Shown: piece after piece, positions 1 through 10,739 of the stretch
How positions within the stretch are numbered: the first letter of the stretch is position 1
Layout of the letters: each line of letters starts with the position of its first letter
DNA from: Valencia hispanica
Taxonomy: Eukaryota; Chordata; Actinopteri; Cyprinodontiformes; Valenciidae
Direction: 5' to 3'
Length of the DNA: 64,000 nt
Assembly (NCBI GenBank): GCA_963556495.2
Contig: OY747717.1
Location: 2,645,501-2,709,500 of the forward strand
Translations under genes and position numbers: made by a program
Notes under the pieces: model-generated
The model's input: only the letters and a program-made list of their open reading frames with translations
What the model was told of the DNA's origin: nothing
Database searches by the model: none

Positions 1-250
1 CTCAGAGTCGGTGTCTGAGTACCAAGTAGAAGCCCAACAGATTTACTTTCACAAGCTTTTGCTATAGTCCTCCACTTGATATATGTGTGAAAAATCTTTA
101 TTATGAATTGCTGGGGGTTTTATTTCCTGATGTTATGGACACGGAGACGGAAAATTAAGGGGAAGAAAGAAAGAAGATGAAAAAGAGAGGTAGGAAACAA
201 AAAGTCAGGGTGAGTTGAAAATACAAGAGAGGAAAGGGAACAAAGAAAAC
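1..250. repeat. Dispersed repeat, copy 1 (unclassified)
   Basis: This stretch is clearly similar to 28188-28430 in the same orientation. Shared landmarks are 'gtgtctgagtac', 'caacagatttactt', 'gatatatgtgt' and a purine-rich block with 'ggaaa' runs. Reading frames on the minus strand are translations of this purine-rich block and are not convincing genes. The family is not recognised. It may be the 3' end of an old retroelement, but no coding part is visible. Confidence 0.6.
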
Positions 251-402
251 ACAGGAAATGCTTCCACTTCTGATGCATGCTGGCACATATGTATGCAGGA
301 TAGCGAGCTTCGTCATGCAGAGACATGCAATGCAGCAGCTGAGACAGTAGATGGATGAAAACTTTTGTTTGCATCTTAGAGAGAAGATTACACTGTTTCC
401 CC

Positions 403-428
403 TGGATGGATGGATGGATGGATGGATG
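403..428. repeat. (GGAT)n microsatellite
   Basis: Six tandem TGGA units are visible. The same tetranucleotide ends the Rex3-like LINE at 51.1 kb, so this could be a relic tail, but no Rex3-like sequence adjoins it here. Confidence 0.9.
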
Positions 429-449
429 TTAGGGGTGCGCCAAGTCACT

Positions 450-2045
450 ATAAATTAATTGCGATGTGAAACGTGCAACATCAATAGCGATTCAAAAGTG
501 TACACAAATCGATTATTTTTCGTAATAATTAAATGAGAAAAACATAAAAGTCCAGCGTTCTGCACGGACATTTTTAGAGGACGGACCGCCGGAAACAGCT
601 AGTGTTTCAGCCATGCAGCGTGAAACGTACAAAATAAAGCAAATATTTTGCCCTTTAGTTGTGAAAGAAGCGTCTTTGTTGTTGTGTATCATGTTAGCAG
701 CATTGGTCAATCTGACACGCTGCAAAGTTACAGTTCTGTATTAAAGTGACAGCAAAGAAAAAAACAAAGACTGGAGTATAAACTTTAAATGTCTTTGGGA
801 GAATCCTGCTTTTTATTTCTATTAATTTGAATAGAAAAATAATTCTTATTTTCTCAGAATATAATTTCAGATTTTTGTGAAATGTTTTTCCTGTATGACT
901 TAAAAGTTGAGCTATTATGGTTATAGGTTTATTTTCTTAAAACGTAGAATAATTATTTCTATTTACATTTTAAAGTAATTTATGTAACGGTTGACTTGTA
1001 AAAGCTGATCTAAAGTTTATTTAATTTTTTCTTTTTAACGAAACAGAGCAGGAATACTTTAAATATGTTAAAATCAAAAGTTTTCTTTAAGTAAACAGAA
1101 AATGATTGACGTGTTTAAGGATTGGATCAAGTTTCCTCTTTTATGGAAATCAAAATACGATCACCCTATATTATATTTAAATTGCCAACGCACATTTCCT
1201 TTAGCTTTCATTGAAAATATGACCTTGATATGATTATGAAACATATTTTGGACATGTTGGTTTGATTTGTGGTTTGACATGAACAACAGATTAAGTTCAG
1301 TTAATGGAAACTGGATGGATTTAAGAGCAGAAAGTAGCCATGGGAGGAATGGGGAAAAAAAAAACCTAAATGGGGAAAAAATATGAAACAAAAATAATCG
1401 TTTTATGGTCGACTCGAAATGGCGAGGCACCCAAGATGGAACAGCCCTACTGTTTATACGTTCCCACTGAGATCAGGTGTGTTTATTTTGCAGCCCTTTT
1501 TCATCCGTCCTCCCTGCTGCCCACCTGCGCTGCACCTGACGTCCACCCCGCTCCGACACTCACACTCAGCATTAAAAATACCCACAAGCTAACGATCACG
1601 CACATAAAACCCTGACCAAACGGCCATAAAAGCCCCGGAGCCGCTCCGTGCAGCGCGGCGTCATCATCTCTGTCTCCCATTTGAATTATTTTCAAAGCAG
1701 TTCCTCCTTCAAAGAGACTGAAACCAACTTGTGGCCCACATGCTTTCACACACACTCATTTCTGTCCCCATCTGGTCACCATTCAGCAGGATGTGTTCTC
1801 TCTCTGTAGCTGTTTGCTGGAGCGAACACTCTCACAACCCTCAGCTGTCTTGTAAAGGTTCACCTCATGATGGCCTTCAACGGGACCTCGGTTGGTGCAT
1901 CCAACAAAGGACACATTTCCTGCACTTTACATTCTCAGGAGGAAATTCAGGAAGGGGTTCACTCTTCTTCATATTTTACAACTGTTAAAAAGCGGATTGC
2001 ACTGAAACTCTAAGGATTATTAGAAATATTTATGTGGCACTTTTC
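450..2045. other. No gene recognised; AT-rich intergenic DNA
   Basis: About 1.6 kb of AT-rich sequence with only short, codon-poor open frames (up to about 89 codons). Nothing matches a family I know. No TIRs or tandem arrays are obvious. Confidence 0.6.
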
Positions 2046-2047
2046 AC

Positions 2048-2700
2048 AGCGAGGTGGGATGTCCGATATTACCGGCCGATATTTTAATGACATAGCGTTT
2101 ATATCTTACTTTCAGACCATGCATATTCAAATTCAATTCAAATTCAAAAATACTTTATTGATCCCAGAGGGAAATTAAGTGTTTGTATGCTGTATAGCTC
2201 ATAAAATTAATCCTTTAAGGAGTTGTTGTAGATGATGATGGCTGTGGGCAGGAAGGATTTCCTGTAGCGGTCTGTGTTGCAGCGAAACTGAGGACGCTCT
2301 GTTGTTGTATGACTGTCTCATGAAGAGGATGCTAGGGGTTGTCCATAATGTTTTGATTTTATGAAGAATCCTTTGCATTATCAGCTCCAGATGTTCCACA
2401 GTTGTCCCAAGAACAGAACCAGAACCTTCTTTATCAGGCTGATATGGTGCATCAAACCCTTCAGCTACTTCTTCTCTCACTAAAAATGACAAAATATGGC
2501 AGAGCCAAGGTGTGGCTTTTGAGATATTTTTGTTTGTTTGGCAAAAACCCGCGATGTAACCCGTGGCTTCTGCATTTCTGAGCCAGCCTTGAACGTTTAG
2601 GTAGACGTCTATCGGCGGTATCTGTTCCGGAAATAAAGATTTAGACTATATCGCTATCAGGCGTCTGGTATGGTCGATATTTTGTGTATATCTGACCATA
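2048..2700. repeat. Old DNA-transposon-like repeat, split by a Rex1-like fragment
   Basis: The left part has 'gatgtccgatatt' followed by 'ggccgatatt'. The right part (2610-2700) has 'tatcggcggtatctg' and 'ggtcgatatttt'. This CGATAT-rich vocabulary is typical of a hAT-like repeat common in fish. The Rex1-like fragment at 2124-2445 lies between the two parts, which suggests insertion into it. The boundaries are not defined. Confidence 0.35.
2124..2445 (-). mobile_element. Rex1-like LINE copy A, 3' fragment
   Basis: Read on the minus strand, this is the last part of a Rex1-like (CR1-superfamily) LINE. It encodes a degenerate C-terminus with 'GSVLGTTVEHLELIMQ', then a 3' end with 'aatactttattgatccc' and AATTC-type tail repeats on the plus strand. 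The same 3' end occurs at 15244, 19790, 31140 and 46830. The copy is 5'-truncated and frameshifted, as is usual for LINE insertions. Confidence 0.85.
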
Positions 2701-2705
2701 TTTTC

Positions 2706-3220
2706 TTAGAACGGTGACGGAGAAATCAGCAGGCCGTCTGTCATTTTGACCACTTGGTGCAGACAAGCAGACATTTTCAACTTCACACACGGAGTACAGG
2801 TAAATAAATCAATCCAAAACAAAAAAGAACCGGGAGCTGACAGCGCGTTGAAGAGTTATGGAGGCTTTGGAGCGCGACTGCATCCCGGTGTCGTGCCAAC
2901 CACTGGTGCATGCGGGGGATTTCCTCCCGCTGAAGTGATTGCTTACAGATCAGGAAACGGCTCCTTCAGAGAGTCTTTCCGACTTCTGATCGCCTCAACT
3001 GGAGAAATGTTCCCTGATTTCTAAACTCTGGCTGAAGTGGAGCTTAACTCCAGTCTCCAATGTGCCAGCGGAGTGTGAATTCCGTCTCCAGAACAACATC
3101 TAAACCTCCATCAGAAGTCATCTGTCCGAGGCTAAAACGCAAAACCTCATGACAATAACCTCTGCAGCGATCCCACTATTTGATAACGCAGAAGCAGGCG
3201 ATCCTTTCAGCTCCATGTGG
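2706..3220. repeat. Dispersed repeat, unclassified (two blocks)
   Basis: Block 2706-2800 ('gtgacgga', 'ggccgtc', 'gtacaggtaa') matches 27505-27620. Block 2880-3220 ('cggtgtcgtgccaaccac', 'ggagaaatgttccctgattt', 'cagaacaacatctaaacc') matches 30545-30850, all on the plus strand. The open frames across it (2746-3024, 3149-3358) are not shared intact between copies, so I do not call genes. The family is unknown. Confidence 0.6.
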
Positions 3221-3224
3221 AGCA

Positions 3225-3900
3225 GGAGGAAGATGGGAGACTTTGTGTTCAGGTGTTACGCCCTGTCTAGGGGAAAGAGCGCAACAATAATAAGTAAAAA
3301 CTGCAACAACAAAAAAGTGCAAAATAACCCAAAGTATTTACAAATATATACACAATAAAATGAACAAAAACAAAAAAACTGCATTTACTTCAAGGCCAAA
3401 ATAACAAACAACACAATATCTAAACCCCAAGAAAATCGGACTGAACCCTATCCCAAAAAATAACAGACAAATAAAGACAATAACTAAACCTAAACTCCAT
3501 ATATAACAACAACGTATTACTATGTTACATATTACTAGTGATGTTATGATGTGTGCCGAGCAGTGGAGGGAGCGTTTCCCCAAAGCGCGTATCGAGGCCT
3601 GCTTCATTTAGGGGAGGAGCCTAAAACGATGACGTCTGAAGCCCCGCCTCCCGGCTGTACCACGTGACCGCTTCAGGAAGTGGTTCAGAGTTTGCGGAGT
3701 GGTTTGACAGCGATATAAATCCCCTCAGGCTCCATTCAAATTGTGGGTTTGTGTAGGAGAGTTGCAGTCAGTTATGGAGTTTGGATAGGAGAGTTTGGTT
3801 AGTGTTTATATAGTTTGGATAATATAGAGACAGATAGTTTGAAGATTTAGGAGAGTGAGGAGAGAAAGATAAGATTTAGGTAGGGTGACCAACCATCCTG
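3225..3900. promoter_or_regulatory. Promoter-like GC-rich segment with TATA-like box
   Basis: An A-rich stretch (3280-3520) is followed by a GC-richer block. It contains a CACGTG E-box at 3661-3666 and a TATA-like 'gatataaat' at 3712-3720. No coding region follows, so it may be the leader of an old mobile element and not a host promoter. This is a suggestion from motif spacing only. Confidence 0.2.
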
Positions 3901-4285
3901 TTTTCCCCAGACATGTCCACTTTTCACGTGCCGTCCAGGACGTCCGGGGGGATTTCATAGATTGATGAAAATGTCCTGGTTTTCAGCGTTTATAATGGGA
4001 CTAATAAGCATACTTAAAGTGACTGGTGCGATACGACACATTTCCTCTCATTTATCGTTTAGATGCTTTCGTGGACCGTTCTGAACCGTTTCATAGACGT
4101 AAGACAGCGGGCTGTGATGCACTGCACCACTTTCCCCTTCACCGCGCTGCGCGCCGCGCACGGCATTGCGGCTGTTTACAAGATATTAAAGTGCAAGTGT
4201 AGCTTTACAGACAAACAGAGCTGGCATATGTGTTTCTGTGTGTGACAAAAGTGGCAAAGATCTAGTAGGTCCACATGGAAACGAA
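3890..4285. repeat. Possible DNA-transposon fragment
   Basis: The sequence 'agggtgaccaaccatcctg' followed by 'cgtccaggacgtccgg' resembles the end of a repeat common in vertebrates that begins TAGGGTGACCA. No matching right end was found. Nothing else is recognised up to the LINE at 4290. Confidence 0.3.
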
Positions 4286-4289
4286 ATCT

Positions 4290-5622
4290 GAAATAATAAT
4301 TCATCTTCACTCTCAAGGGTTACTTGTGGAGTTCCACAGGGTTCAGTGGTTGGACCAATTCTTTTCACCATATATATGCTTCCAATTGGTAGAATCATTA
4401 GACAGCATAGGATAAATTTCCACAGCTATGCAGATGATACACAACTATATTTATCCATAAATCCTGATGAACCCAGTCAGTTAGGTAGATTACAGGCATG
4501 TCTGGAAGACATAAAAACATGGATGAATCTAAACTTTTTGCTTTTAAATTCTGACAAGACAGAAGTTGCGGTCTTTGGACCAGAAGTTCTTAAACAGAAA
4601 CTGATTAGTCAATCACTTCATCTGGATGGCATTAAATTGGCCCCCAGTAATAACGTAAAGAACCTCGGCGTTATTTTTGACCAAGACTTGACATTTAAAT
4701 CCCATATTAAACAGGTTTCTAGGATTTCTTTCTTTCACCTCAGGAATATTGCTAAAATTAGAAACATCCTGTCCAGGAGTGATGCTGAGAAACTAGTCCA
4801 TGCATTTGTTACCTCAAGGCTGGACTACTGTAATTCTTTACCATCAGGTCGTCCACAAAATGCCATTAAAAGCCTTCAGTTGATCCAAAATGCGGCAGCA
4901 AGAGTTCTGATGAATATTAAAAAGAGAGATCACATTTCTCCTGTTTTAGCTTCCCTTCATTGGCTCCCTGTTAAATCCAGAATAGAATCTAAGATCCTCC
5001 TTCTTATATATAAAGCCCTTAATAATCAGCTCCATCATACATCAGAGATCTGATTGGTCCATATGTTCCTAACAGAGCCCTTTGCTCTCAGACTGCAGGT
5101 TTACTTGTAGTTCCTAGGATTTCTAAAAGTAGAATGGGAGGCAGATCTTTTAGTTATCAGGCTCCTCTCCTGTGGAACCAGCTCCCAGCTTTAGTCCGTG
5201 AGGCAGACACTCTGTTTACTTTTAAGGCCAGGCTTAAAACTTTCCTTTTTGATAAAGCTTATAGTTAGAGTGGCTAAGGTCATCCTGAGCTATCTCTGTA
5301 GTTATGCTGCTATAGGCTTAGACTGCTGGAGGACAGACTTACCAATTTTCTTCACTCTGCTACTTCCTTTTCTCCTACTACTCTCCAGTTGTATTACAGT
5401 ACATTCTGTTATTTCGACTGTTAACTTTGTTTTCTCTCAGTGTTTTTCTCTCCATAGAAGATATACCTGGTCTGGTATCCTGCTTGGCTGCAATGCCCTG
5501 TTGGACGGGGGGCATCGACTGGGATGATCCTCCCAGTAACTGAACATCCACTGTGTCCTGTTATCAACTTTTTACTTTCTGTAACATAGAAAGAAGGATT
5601 ACTGTGGTTGGAAAGTCTGCCG
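4290..5622 (+). mobile_element. L2-like LINE, 5'-truncated copy
   Basis: This is a 5'-truncated L2-like LINE covering the end of the reverse transcriptase and part of the 3' UTR. It is nearly identical to the minus-strand copy at 33.4-34.9 kb, so both belong to a fairly young family. Homology to that copy starts near 'tcttcactctcaagg' and stops abruptly after 'ggttggaaagtctgc' (about 5622), so the true 3' tail is missing here. Confidence 0.88.
4346..5053 (+). pseudogene. L2-like LINE reverse transcriptase, C-terminal fragment
   Basis: The open frame encodes 235 residues of a LINE reverse transcriptase. The catalytic box is visible as '[10 protein letters not shown]' near residue 27, followed by '[13 protein letters not shown]', 'VKNLGVIFD', 'SRLDYCNSL', '[12 protein letters not shown]' and '[11 protein letters not shown]', the usual thumb-region order in L2/CR1-type LINEs. 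The palm N-terminus and endonuclease are absent. It ends at a stop after 'HHTSEI'. Compared with the copy at 34158-34865 I count about 13 residue differences over 235. Confidence 0.88.
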
Positions 5623-5624
5623 CC

Positions 5625-6785
5625 ACCTCTGATCGGTAGTTTGCGCCTGTTTTATTGCATCAGGCAACAGATGTCTTTTCTAAATGTTTAGGGAGAAAAT
5701 ATTTTCATTAAAAAATATATATATTTTTTGATAAATTACCAAAAAGCTCAAGATCCCTAACCTCTGTAACATGACATCCTGTTGTTTTATTCTCCTAATA
5801 TTTATTTCTTGCAAAACATTATTTTCTAAAGTTGATAAATGTCCCTGAAATAAAGGTTGGATTTTCCCCAAGATTTTTCAGTGTGAGATTCTGCTGCTGC
5901 CACAACAAGTGAGTACATTTTAAGGTTTTCTATACATTTAAATAGGAAGGTGTCGGGACAGGCTGGAAGTTTGGCACGTTTCTGTAATTATTGTGTCTTT
6001 TCTAATGTCAAACTATTTACAGCTACTGTATTTGATCCATTCGTCCCAAAATGAACAACAGAACTGAGCCTAAACCCTTCCAGGCTCTACTGCGCCCAGA
6101 GCTCATTCATAGCAGGGTTGATGGGATTTCTGTATGAACGCCGAGGCCCAGGATCTAAAATAAGCAGCTTCCCCCCCCTTGGTTCCCGAGCAGCCACCTG
6201 CGGTCAGTACTGCGTGCGTGCGCGTGCAGTGGCGTGTGCTTTCACTCGTCTCGGTAAGCGGTCGGAGTGCGACTTGTGGCCCCTCCCTGCTGCAGGTCTT
6301 CCAGCCCTCCAGATGTTCCTGCGAGGTGAGCTTTTCCACATGCCGACTCCAAAACCCCAAACCAGTGGATTTCCCAGAATACATCATGAGGCTACAGAGG
6401 GGGGGGGGGGGGGAGTAAAGCAACCAAGCACAAATACATTTATATCACAATACTAAATAATCGATTCACAAACAATGAAGTGCATGGAAGATATTTAGCT
6501 ATAATTGTTAATTTTTCCCTTTTTACTCCCAAAATATGTGGTAATCTGTTGGTTATTGGTGTAGCTCCTTCTCAGCACGCTGACGTCAGCACCGGTGGTG
6601 GACCAGACCACAGTTCTTTGATGGCGTCCGCCTCTCATATGGAGAGAACATCTCTCACACACACAGCCTGTAATTTATCAGTGGTTTTATTGTCCGTTCT
6701 CTTCGACAGACGAACTCATGGATTAAACTGAACTGCTAGATGAGTGAAACTGTGGAAAACACCACATATTTCCCAGTTTTTGGGT
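5625..6785. other. No gene recognised; includes poly-G tract
   Basis: Nothing is recognisable. The overlapping frames at 6103-6456 run through a poly-G tract (about 6400-6414) and show no domain or conserved motif. A TG-rich patch at 6210-6230 is simple sequence. Confidence 0.5.
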
Positions 6786-6786
6786 T

Positions 6787-6870
6787 AATAATAATAATAA
6801 CACATTTTATTTGAAAGCGCCTTATCAGGACATCCAAGGACACTGTACAAAGCAGATGGAAACATTAAAA
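6787..6870 (-). repeat. LINE 3'-end-like fragment
   Basis: An ATA-repeat followed by 'cacattttatttgaaagcgcc' type sequence (quoted in part) and 'ccaaggacactgtacaa' resembles the reversed 3' terminus of a fish L2/CR1-type LINE, where a short tandem tail adjoins a stem. No coding sequence is attached. Nothing else is seen up to 7865. Confidence 0.4.
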
Positions 6871-7867
6871 ACAGTAAAATAAGTTTTTAAAAAATTTAAA
6901 AAATTGTATATTGTATATTGAGGAGCGATATTTACCCTGTTAGATTACATCAGGGTTCATAAACCAGTCTCAGCATCTATCATCAATCGATTAATTTTTG
7001 ACCATCTTTGTCGTATTTAAAAGAAAAAGTTGATTCCTGTAATTTTCTCTTTTAGTTCTGGATTTAAAAATGTATATTTTAACAAAAAAAAACGGAAAAA
7101 AAATAGGGCTGTCAAACGATAAAAGGTTTTGATCTAATCAATCACAGGGTAGCTGAGAATGAATCACGATTAATTAACATTCCCTAAATGCGACTGAAAA
7201 AGTGTGTTTTTTACACCGTTTTCAGTGATAATAAAGGGATTATTTGTTTATCAACACCATGATGCAAACGGTGACACTGAGCCTTTACAATACCCCCTGG
7301 TTATTCACACGGTTTATGGCTGTGGCTGCAGAGTAAAGTGCTTTGAGTGGTCAGCTTGATAAGTTCAGACTTTTTACCATTTATTTATTCCTCCAAAAAT
7401 CTGGTGGAAACCAATAATTTCCCTGCAGAGATCAAATGATCAGACTTTCAGGTGGGATTCCTCTGTTCCACCCCTGCAGCTCCTCCTCTCTCGTTGAGTC
7501 TTCTTTTCACACCTTCCTCCCTCATCACCATGGGTGAAAATGCACCCAAAGCGAGCCGCTCTCCTCCCGTCGCTCTGAGCTTCTCACCTTCCTCATCGCT
7601 CCCGACAGGTTTCCCTCAAAGGTGTGCTGCAGCTCACACCTGCAGGCAGGAAACGCTAACGAGCTTCGGGGAGAATTTTATCGCCTGTTCTGTTTAATTC
7701 AGGTAAGTTTCATGGAAGATCACTTCTGATTCTAAATCTTTTATTAACACACATATATTTTCTGAAATAGAATAGAAATAGAAAAGGAAAATCTGGTCAT
7801 TTTTTTACAATCTTAATAATCTAAAAAAATCGGAGGTTGTTATGGTGATTCCCGCTTTTTCTGTGAA

Positions 7868-8035
7868 GTCAACAGCAGAGGTGGGACCAAGTCATTGTTT
7901 TACGAGTCTCAAATGAGTCTCAAGTCATTATCCTCAAGTCCAAGTCAAGTCTCAAGTAAAGACAGGAACGTTTCAAGTCATTTCCCATGTCATAAACTCT
8001 GAATTTCAAGTCATTTTGAGTCATTCAAAAAAATA
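7868..8035. repeat. 'Caagtc'-rich dispersed repeat
   Basis: Dense repeats of 'caagtc' and 'gagtctcaag' start at 'gaggtgggaccaagtc'. This matches a widespread fish interspersed repeat type, possibly a hAT-derived terminus with sub-terminal motif repeats. The right end is not identified. The small frames at 8011-8222 are not supported. Confidence 0.45.
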
Positions 8036-8469
8036 AATGTTGCAGTTCTATGTTCATACAATGGGCATACAGTCTGAAGTATTACCTTTATCCACTCCAA
8101 CTTTGATGGTAATAAACCAGAAAAAAACTGTAGAAGAAGTAATAAAAAATAAAAGACATGAAGATATAATTTCAAGAATAAGATTTGGCTATACTGGATT
8201 AAATAGTACACTTAACAGATGAATAGGCATGGGGCAGTGAATTGGGATTTTTGTGGGAAGGAGGAGACATTTAAAAATGTAAGATTGTGAAAAATATAGG
8301 AAGGAGAGGTAAATACTCAACTCTAAGCTACAGAGAAAGAGTTCAGTTAATGATTAAAGCAATTGTACAAAGGGGTAGCCAGGGGTTTTTAAGATGATGT
8401 GAAGCAGAAGGGGCGGGGCTACGGAGGCACTGAAACGCCACAATTCGAGTTTTAAAGTTGATCCGGACA

Positions 8470-9150
8470 GTGTTGCCAACTTAGCGACTTTGTCGCTATT
8501 TCTAGCGACGAAGTTGTTTAGTAGGTAATGTTAATTCAAAAGTAAACAGTAAATCTGCATGTATATAAAACCAATCTTTCAACGGGAATTAAGGCAGAAG
8601 GTTGTCTGTACTACGCTGAATCGGCATCTCACAGCTGTGGTGCATTCAAGGAACGTTCGAAATGTATGGTGTAATTAAAAAACGTAGGACATTTTAAACA
8701 TTTGATGCATGCTAAATATGCCCAACTTATTTTTACAAAGTACTAAAAAACAAACATCTATATTCTCTCTATTAATTTTGTCTTCTTGAGAAATCTCAGC
8801 AAATGTATTTTTCTTTCCAGAACTTTAAATTTTGTTTTAAAGGTCTTTGACGTCCAGTTGCAATTTGATATCTTGTACATTTTGTACCAGTTTTCTCAAC
8901 ATTATACTTCAGGTAAAATAATCTAACATGTTCCACCGTCTCTTCTTGAAGACAGAAGTACCACGTTTCCCCTGTTTAAATAATGTATCGTTTAACCCTG
9001 TTATCCTAATCTAAATATAATTATTTCCTCCTTTCTGTTTCATTCGTCATCACGCGATGACATCATCATTATGCAAATTAGCGTATGACATCATCTGGCG
9101 ACTTTCTGGGGCAACTTCAGCTACTTTCTGTCGGAGACAGTTGGCAACAC
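8470..9150. mobile_element. hAT-like non-autonomous DNA element
   Basis: The left end 'gtgttgccaact' at 8470 and the right end 'agttggcaacac' ending at 9150 are perfect inverted repeats. Sub-terminal 'agcgac' motifs occur near both ends. No transposase frame is present in the 681 bp. The internal part at about 8605-8770 is similar, in reverse, to 24780-25020, and a right-end relic of the same family lies at 25380-25462. A clear target duplication is not visible. Confidence 0.65.
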
Positions 9151-9152
9151 CG

Positions 9153-9616
9153 AGGGTGTTTCTCGATGCCAAGGAACCTCGCCTTGATTCCTTGGCCCCA
9201 CCCCGGTTGCCTAGGAGACACGTCACCAGGGACCACCAAGGCGTGCTCCAATGTTCATGTGCTACCGAGGCGTCTGTCCTCCGTTTGTCTGCCGTTTAGC
9301 TAACTGACCGAGGATACATGGGAGGTTCCTTGATGCCTTCCCTCGGTCAAAGATTTCCCAGAATACAGCGCGGTATTTTCGAAGTTGCAGCTTCGGTGGC
9401 TAGCAGGTGCTAACTCGCTTTCACATTTGATTTAACCAATATATACACAATTAAAAAAGTACATTTCTCGCTATATATCTATATAGAAACTTATGCCTAT
9501 AAAATATAACGATATAGCGCGTAAGCAAAAGGCGGGGCCTGGGCAGCCGCGGTCACGTGATGTAAGTCTGTTCCAGTTAACCGTTTTCGAGGCGCCTTGA
9601 CATTGAGAAACACCCT
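9153..9616. mobile_element. TIR element abutting the previous one
   Basis: The left end 'agggtgtttctcgatgccaa' and the right end, whose reverse complement begins 'agggtgtttctcaatg', form an imperfect inverted repeat. The element is 464 bp and has no transposase. It begins 2 bp after the end of the hAT-like element at 9150. The small frames at 9057-9303 are inside these two repeats and are not genes. Confidence 0.55.
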
Positions 9617-9639
9617 GGATCCGGGATTCTCTGGACGAA

Positions 9640-9735
9640 CAGTGAAGCTGATGAAGAACTGGGGTAAATGTGTTCTCTGGAGAGAGTCCTGGTTCTGATT
9701 CGAGCTGCAGAGTTCTGGAGGAGTTGGAGGTTATG
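9640..9735 (-). pseudogene. LINE reverse transcriptase scrap
   Basis: The minus strand encodes '[11 protein letters not shown]' followed by 'REHIYP', the thumb-region motif (LQLxQNAAAR...REHI.P) of L2-type LINEs. It is about 30 codons long, with no further homology on either side. Confidence 0.6.
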
Positions 9736-10070
9736 AAGGCACCAGGGGCTGTAGGGAGGTCCAGGAGTTTTTTGTTGTTGTTTGTTTTTGTTTATTTTGG
9801 GGGTTTTTTGCACTCCAAAAGCAGCCGCTGTTGAGCCACTGTCGTGATCCACCTGTGTGTCTGTGTGTGCGTGAGTGAGGCATCTTCCTTTCTAGAAGAT
9901 CTTTGTGAGCAGTACTGCCACTGCGCACCTTCTCTTACCTGTACCGCCCACCAGCATGCAGTCCCTAAGCTCAGATGTTTTCTCCATTCGTGAATCACCA
10001 AATCAGTCGCAGAAAAGTCTCTCTGGCTCAATTCCATAGAGTGTGGAAATCTTTTTATGTTGCCGCAAGA

Positions 10071-10190
10071 GGTACAGTACCTAAAATTGTATTCAAGTAA
10101 AAGTATGAAGTAGCTATCCAAGAATTTACTTGAGTAAAAATACGTAAAAAAAGGGGGGGCTACTCAAGCACTGAGTAACTGATCAGAACA
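10071..10190. repeat. 'Aagtaaaagta' repeat fragment
   Basis: The motifs 'attcaagtaaaagtatgaag' and 'tttacttgagtaaaaatac' are inverted-like versions of the terminus of a repeat common in fish (probably hAT-like). No matching far end was found with confidence. 10200-10700 holds nothing I recognise. Confidence 0.35.
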
Positions 10191-10739
10191 TCAGATTAGT
10201 TCTGATTATTTCAAATTATTTCATCAGACAGACAAAAATCTGCAAATTCAGGTACTTTAAAGAATACAATGAAAGAATGAAAACATAAATATAATTACAA
10301 AATTAAAGCAGCAGAAACACTTTTTCAAATAAGAATTTTCAACATAAAAATGATTAAATGAATACTTACAATAGATAATGTATCTGTGTTACAACAGGGT
10401 TCCAGTGACAGTATAAAGTGTTTATCGTCTATTTAATTGATCTCCAAACGGCTCATCAGCTAGAAATTACCATTAGAACAACAAAGCTTGTGTACGAACA
10501 AGAGGTCTCACTTGAGCATAAACTGTAGGTTTGTATCCTTGTCTGGTGCATTTCTGGTTGAAACACGTTTGTTTTGATTCAGTGAAATTAGTAGGTACAA
10601 AGAGCAGCAACACTTCTGCGCTGTCCGAGAGCTTTTCTAGTATCTTTTGTTTTTTAGAGTCAGCAAATCTAAAAACTATATATATATTTAAAGAAAACTA
10701 ATATGTAGATTAGTTATCTCGAAACCTTAATTATTTTGG

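Noticed and set aside
5198..5527. 109-residue frame almost identical to the frame at 33684-34013 (minus)
   Set aside because: It starts at GTG, overlaps the end of the LINE reverse transcriptase in another frame and runs into the 3' UTR. It is conserved only because the two LINE copies are nearly identical DNA.
6103..6456. Overlapping frames of 106-112 residues on both strands
   Set aside because: They depend on a poly-G tract and show no recognisable motif. Similar lengths on both strands suggest chance openness.
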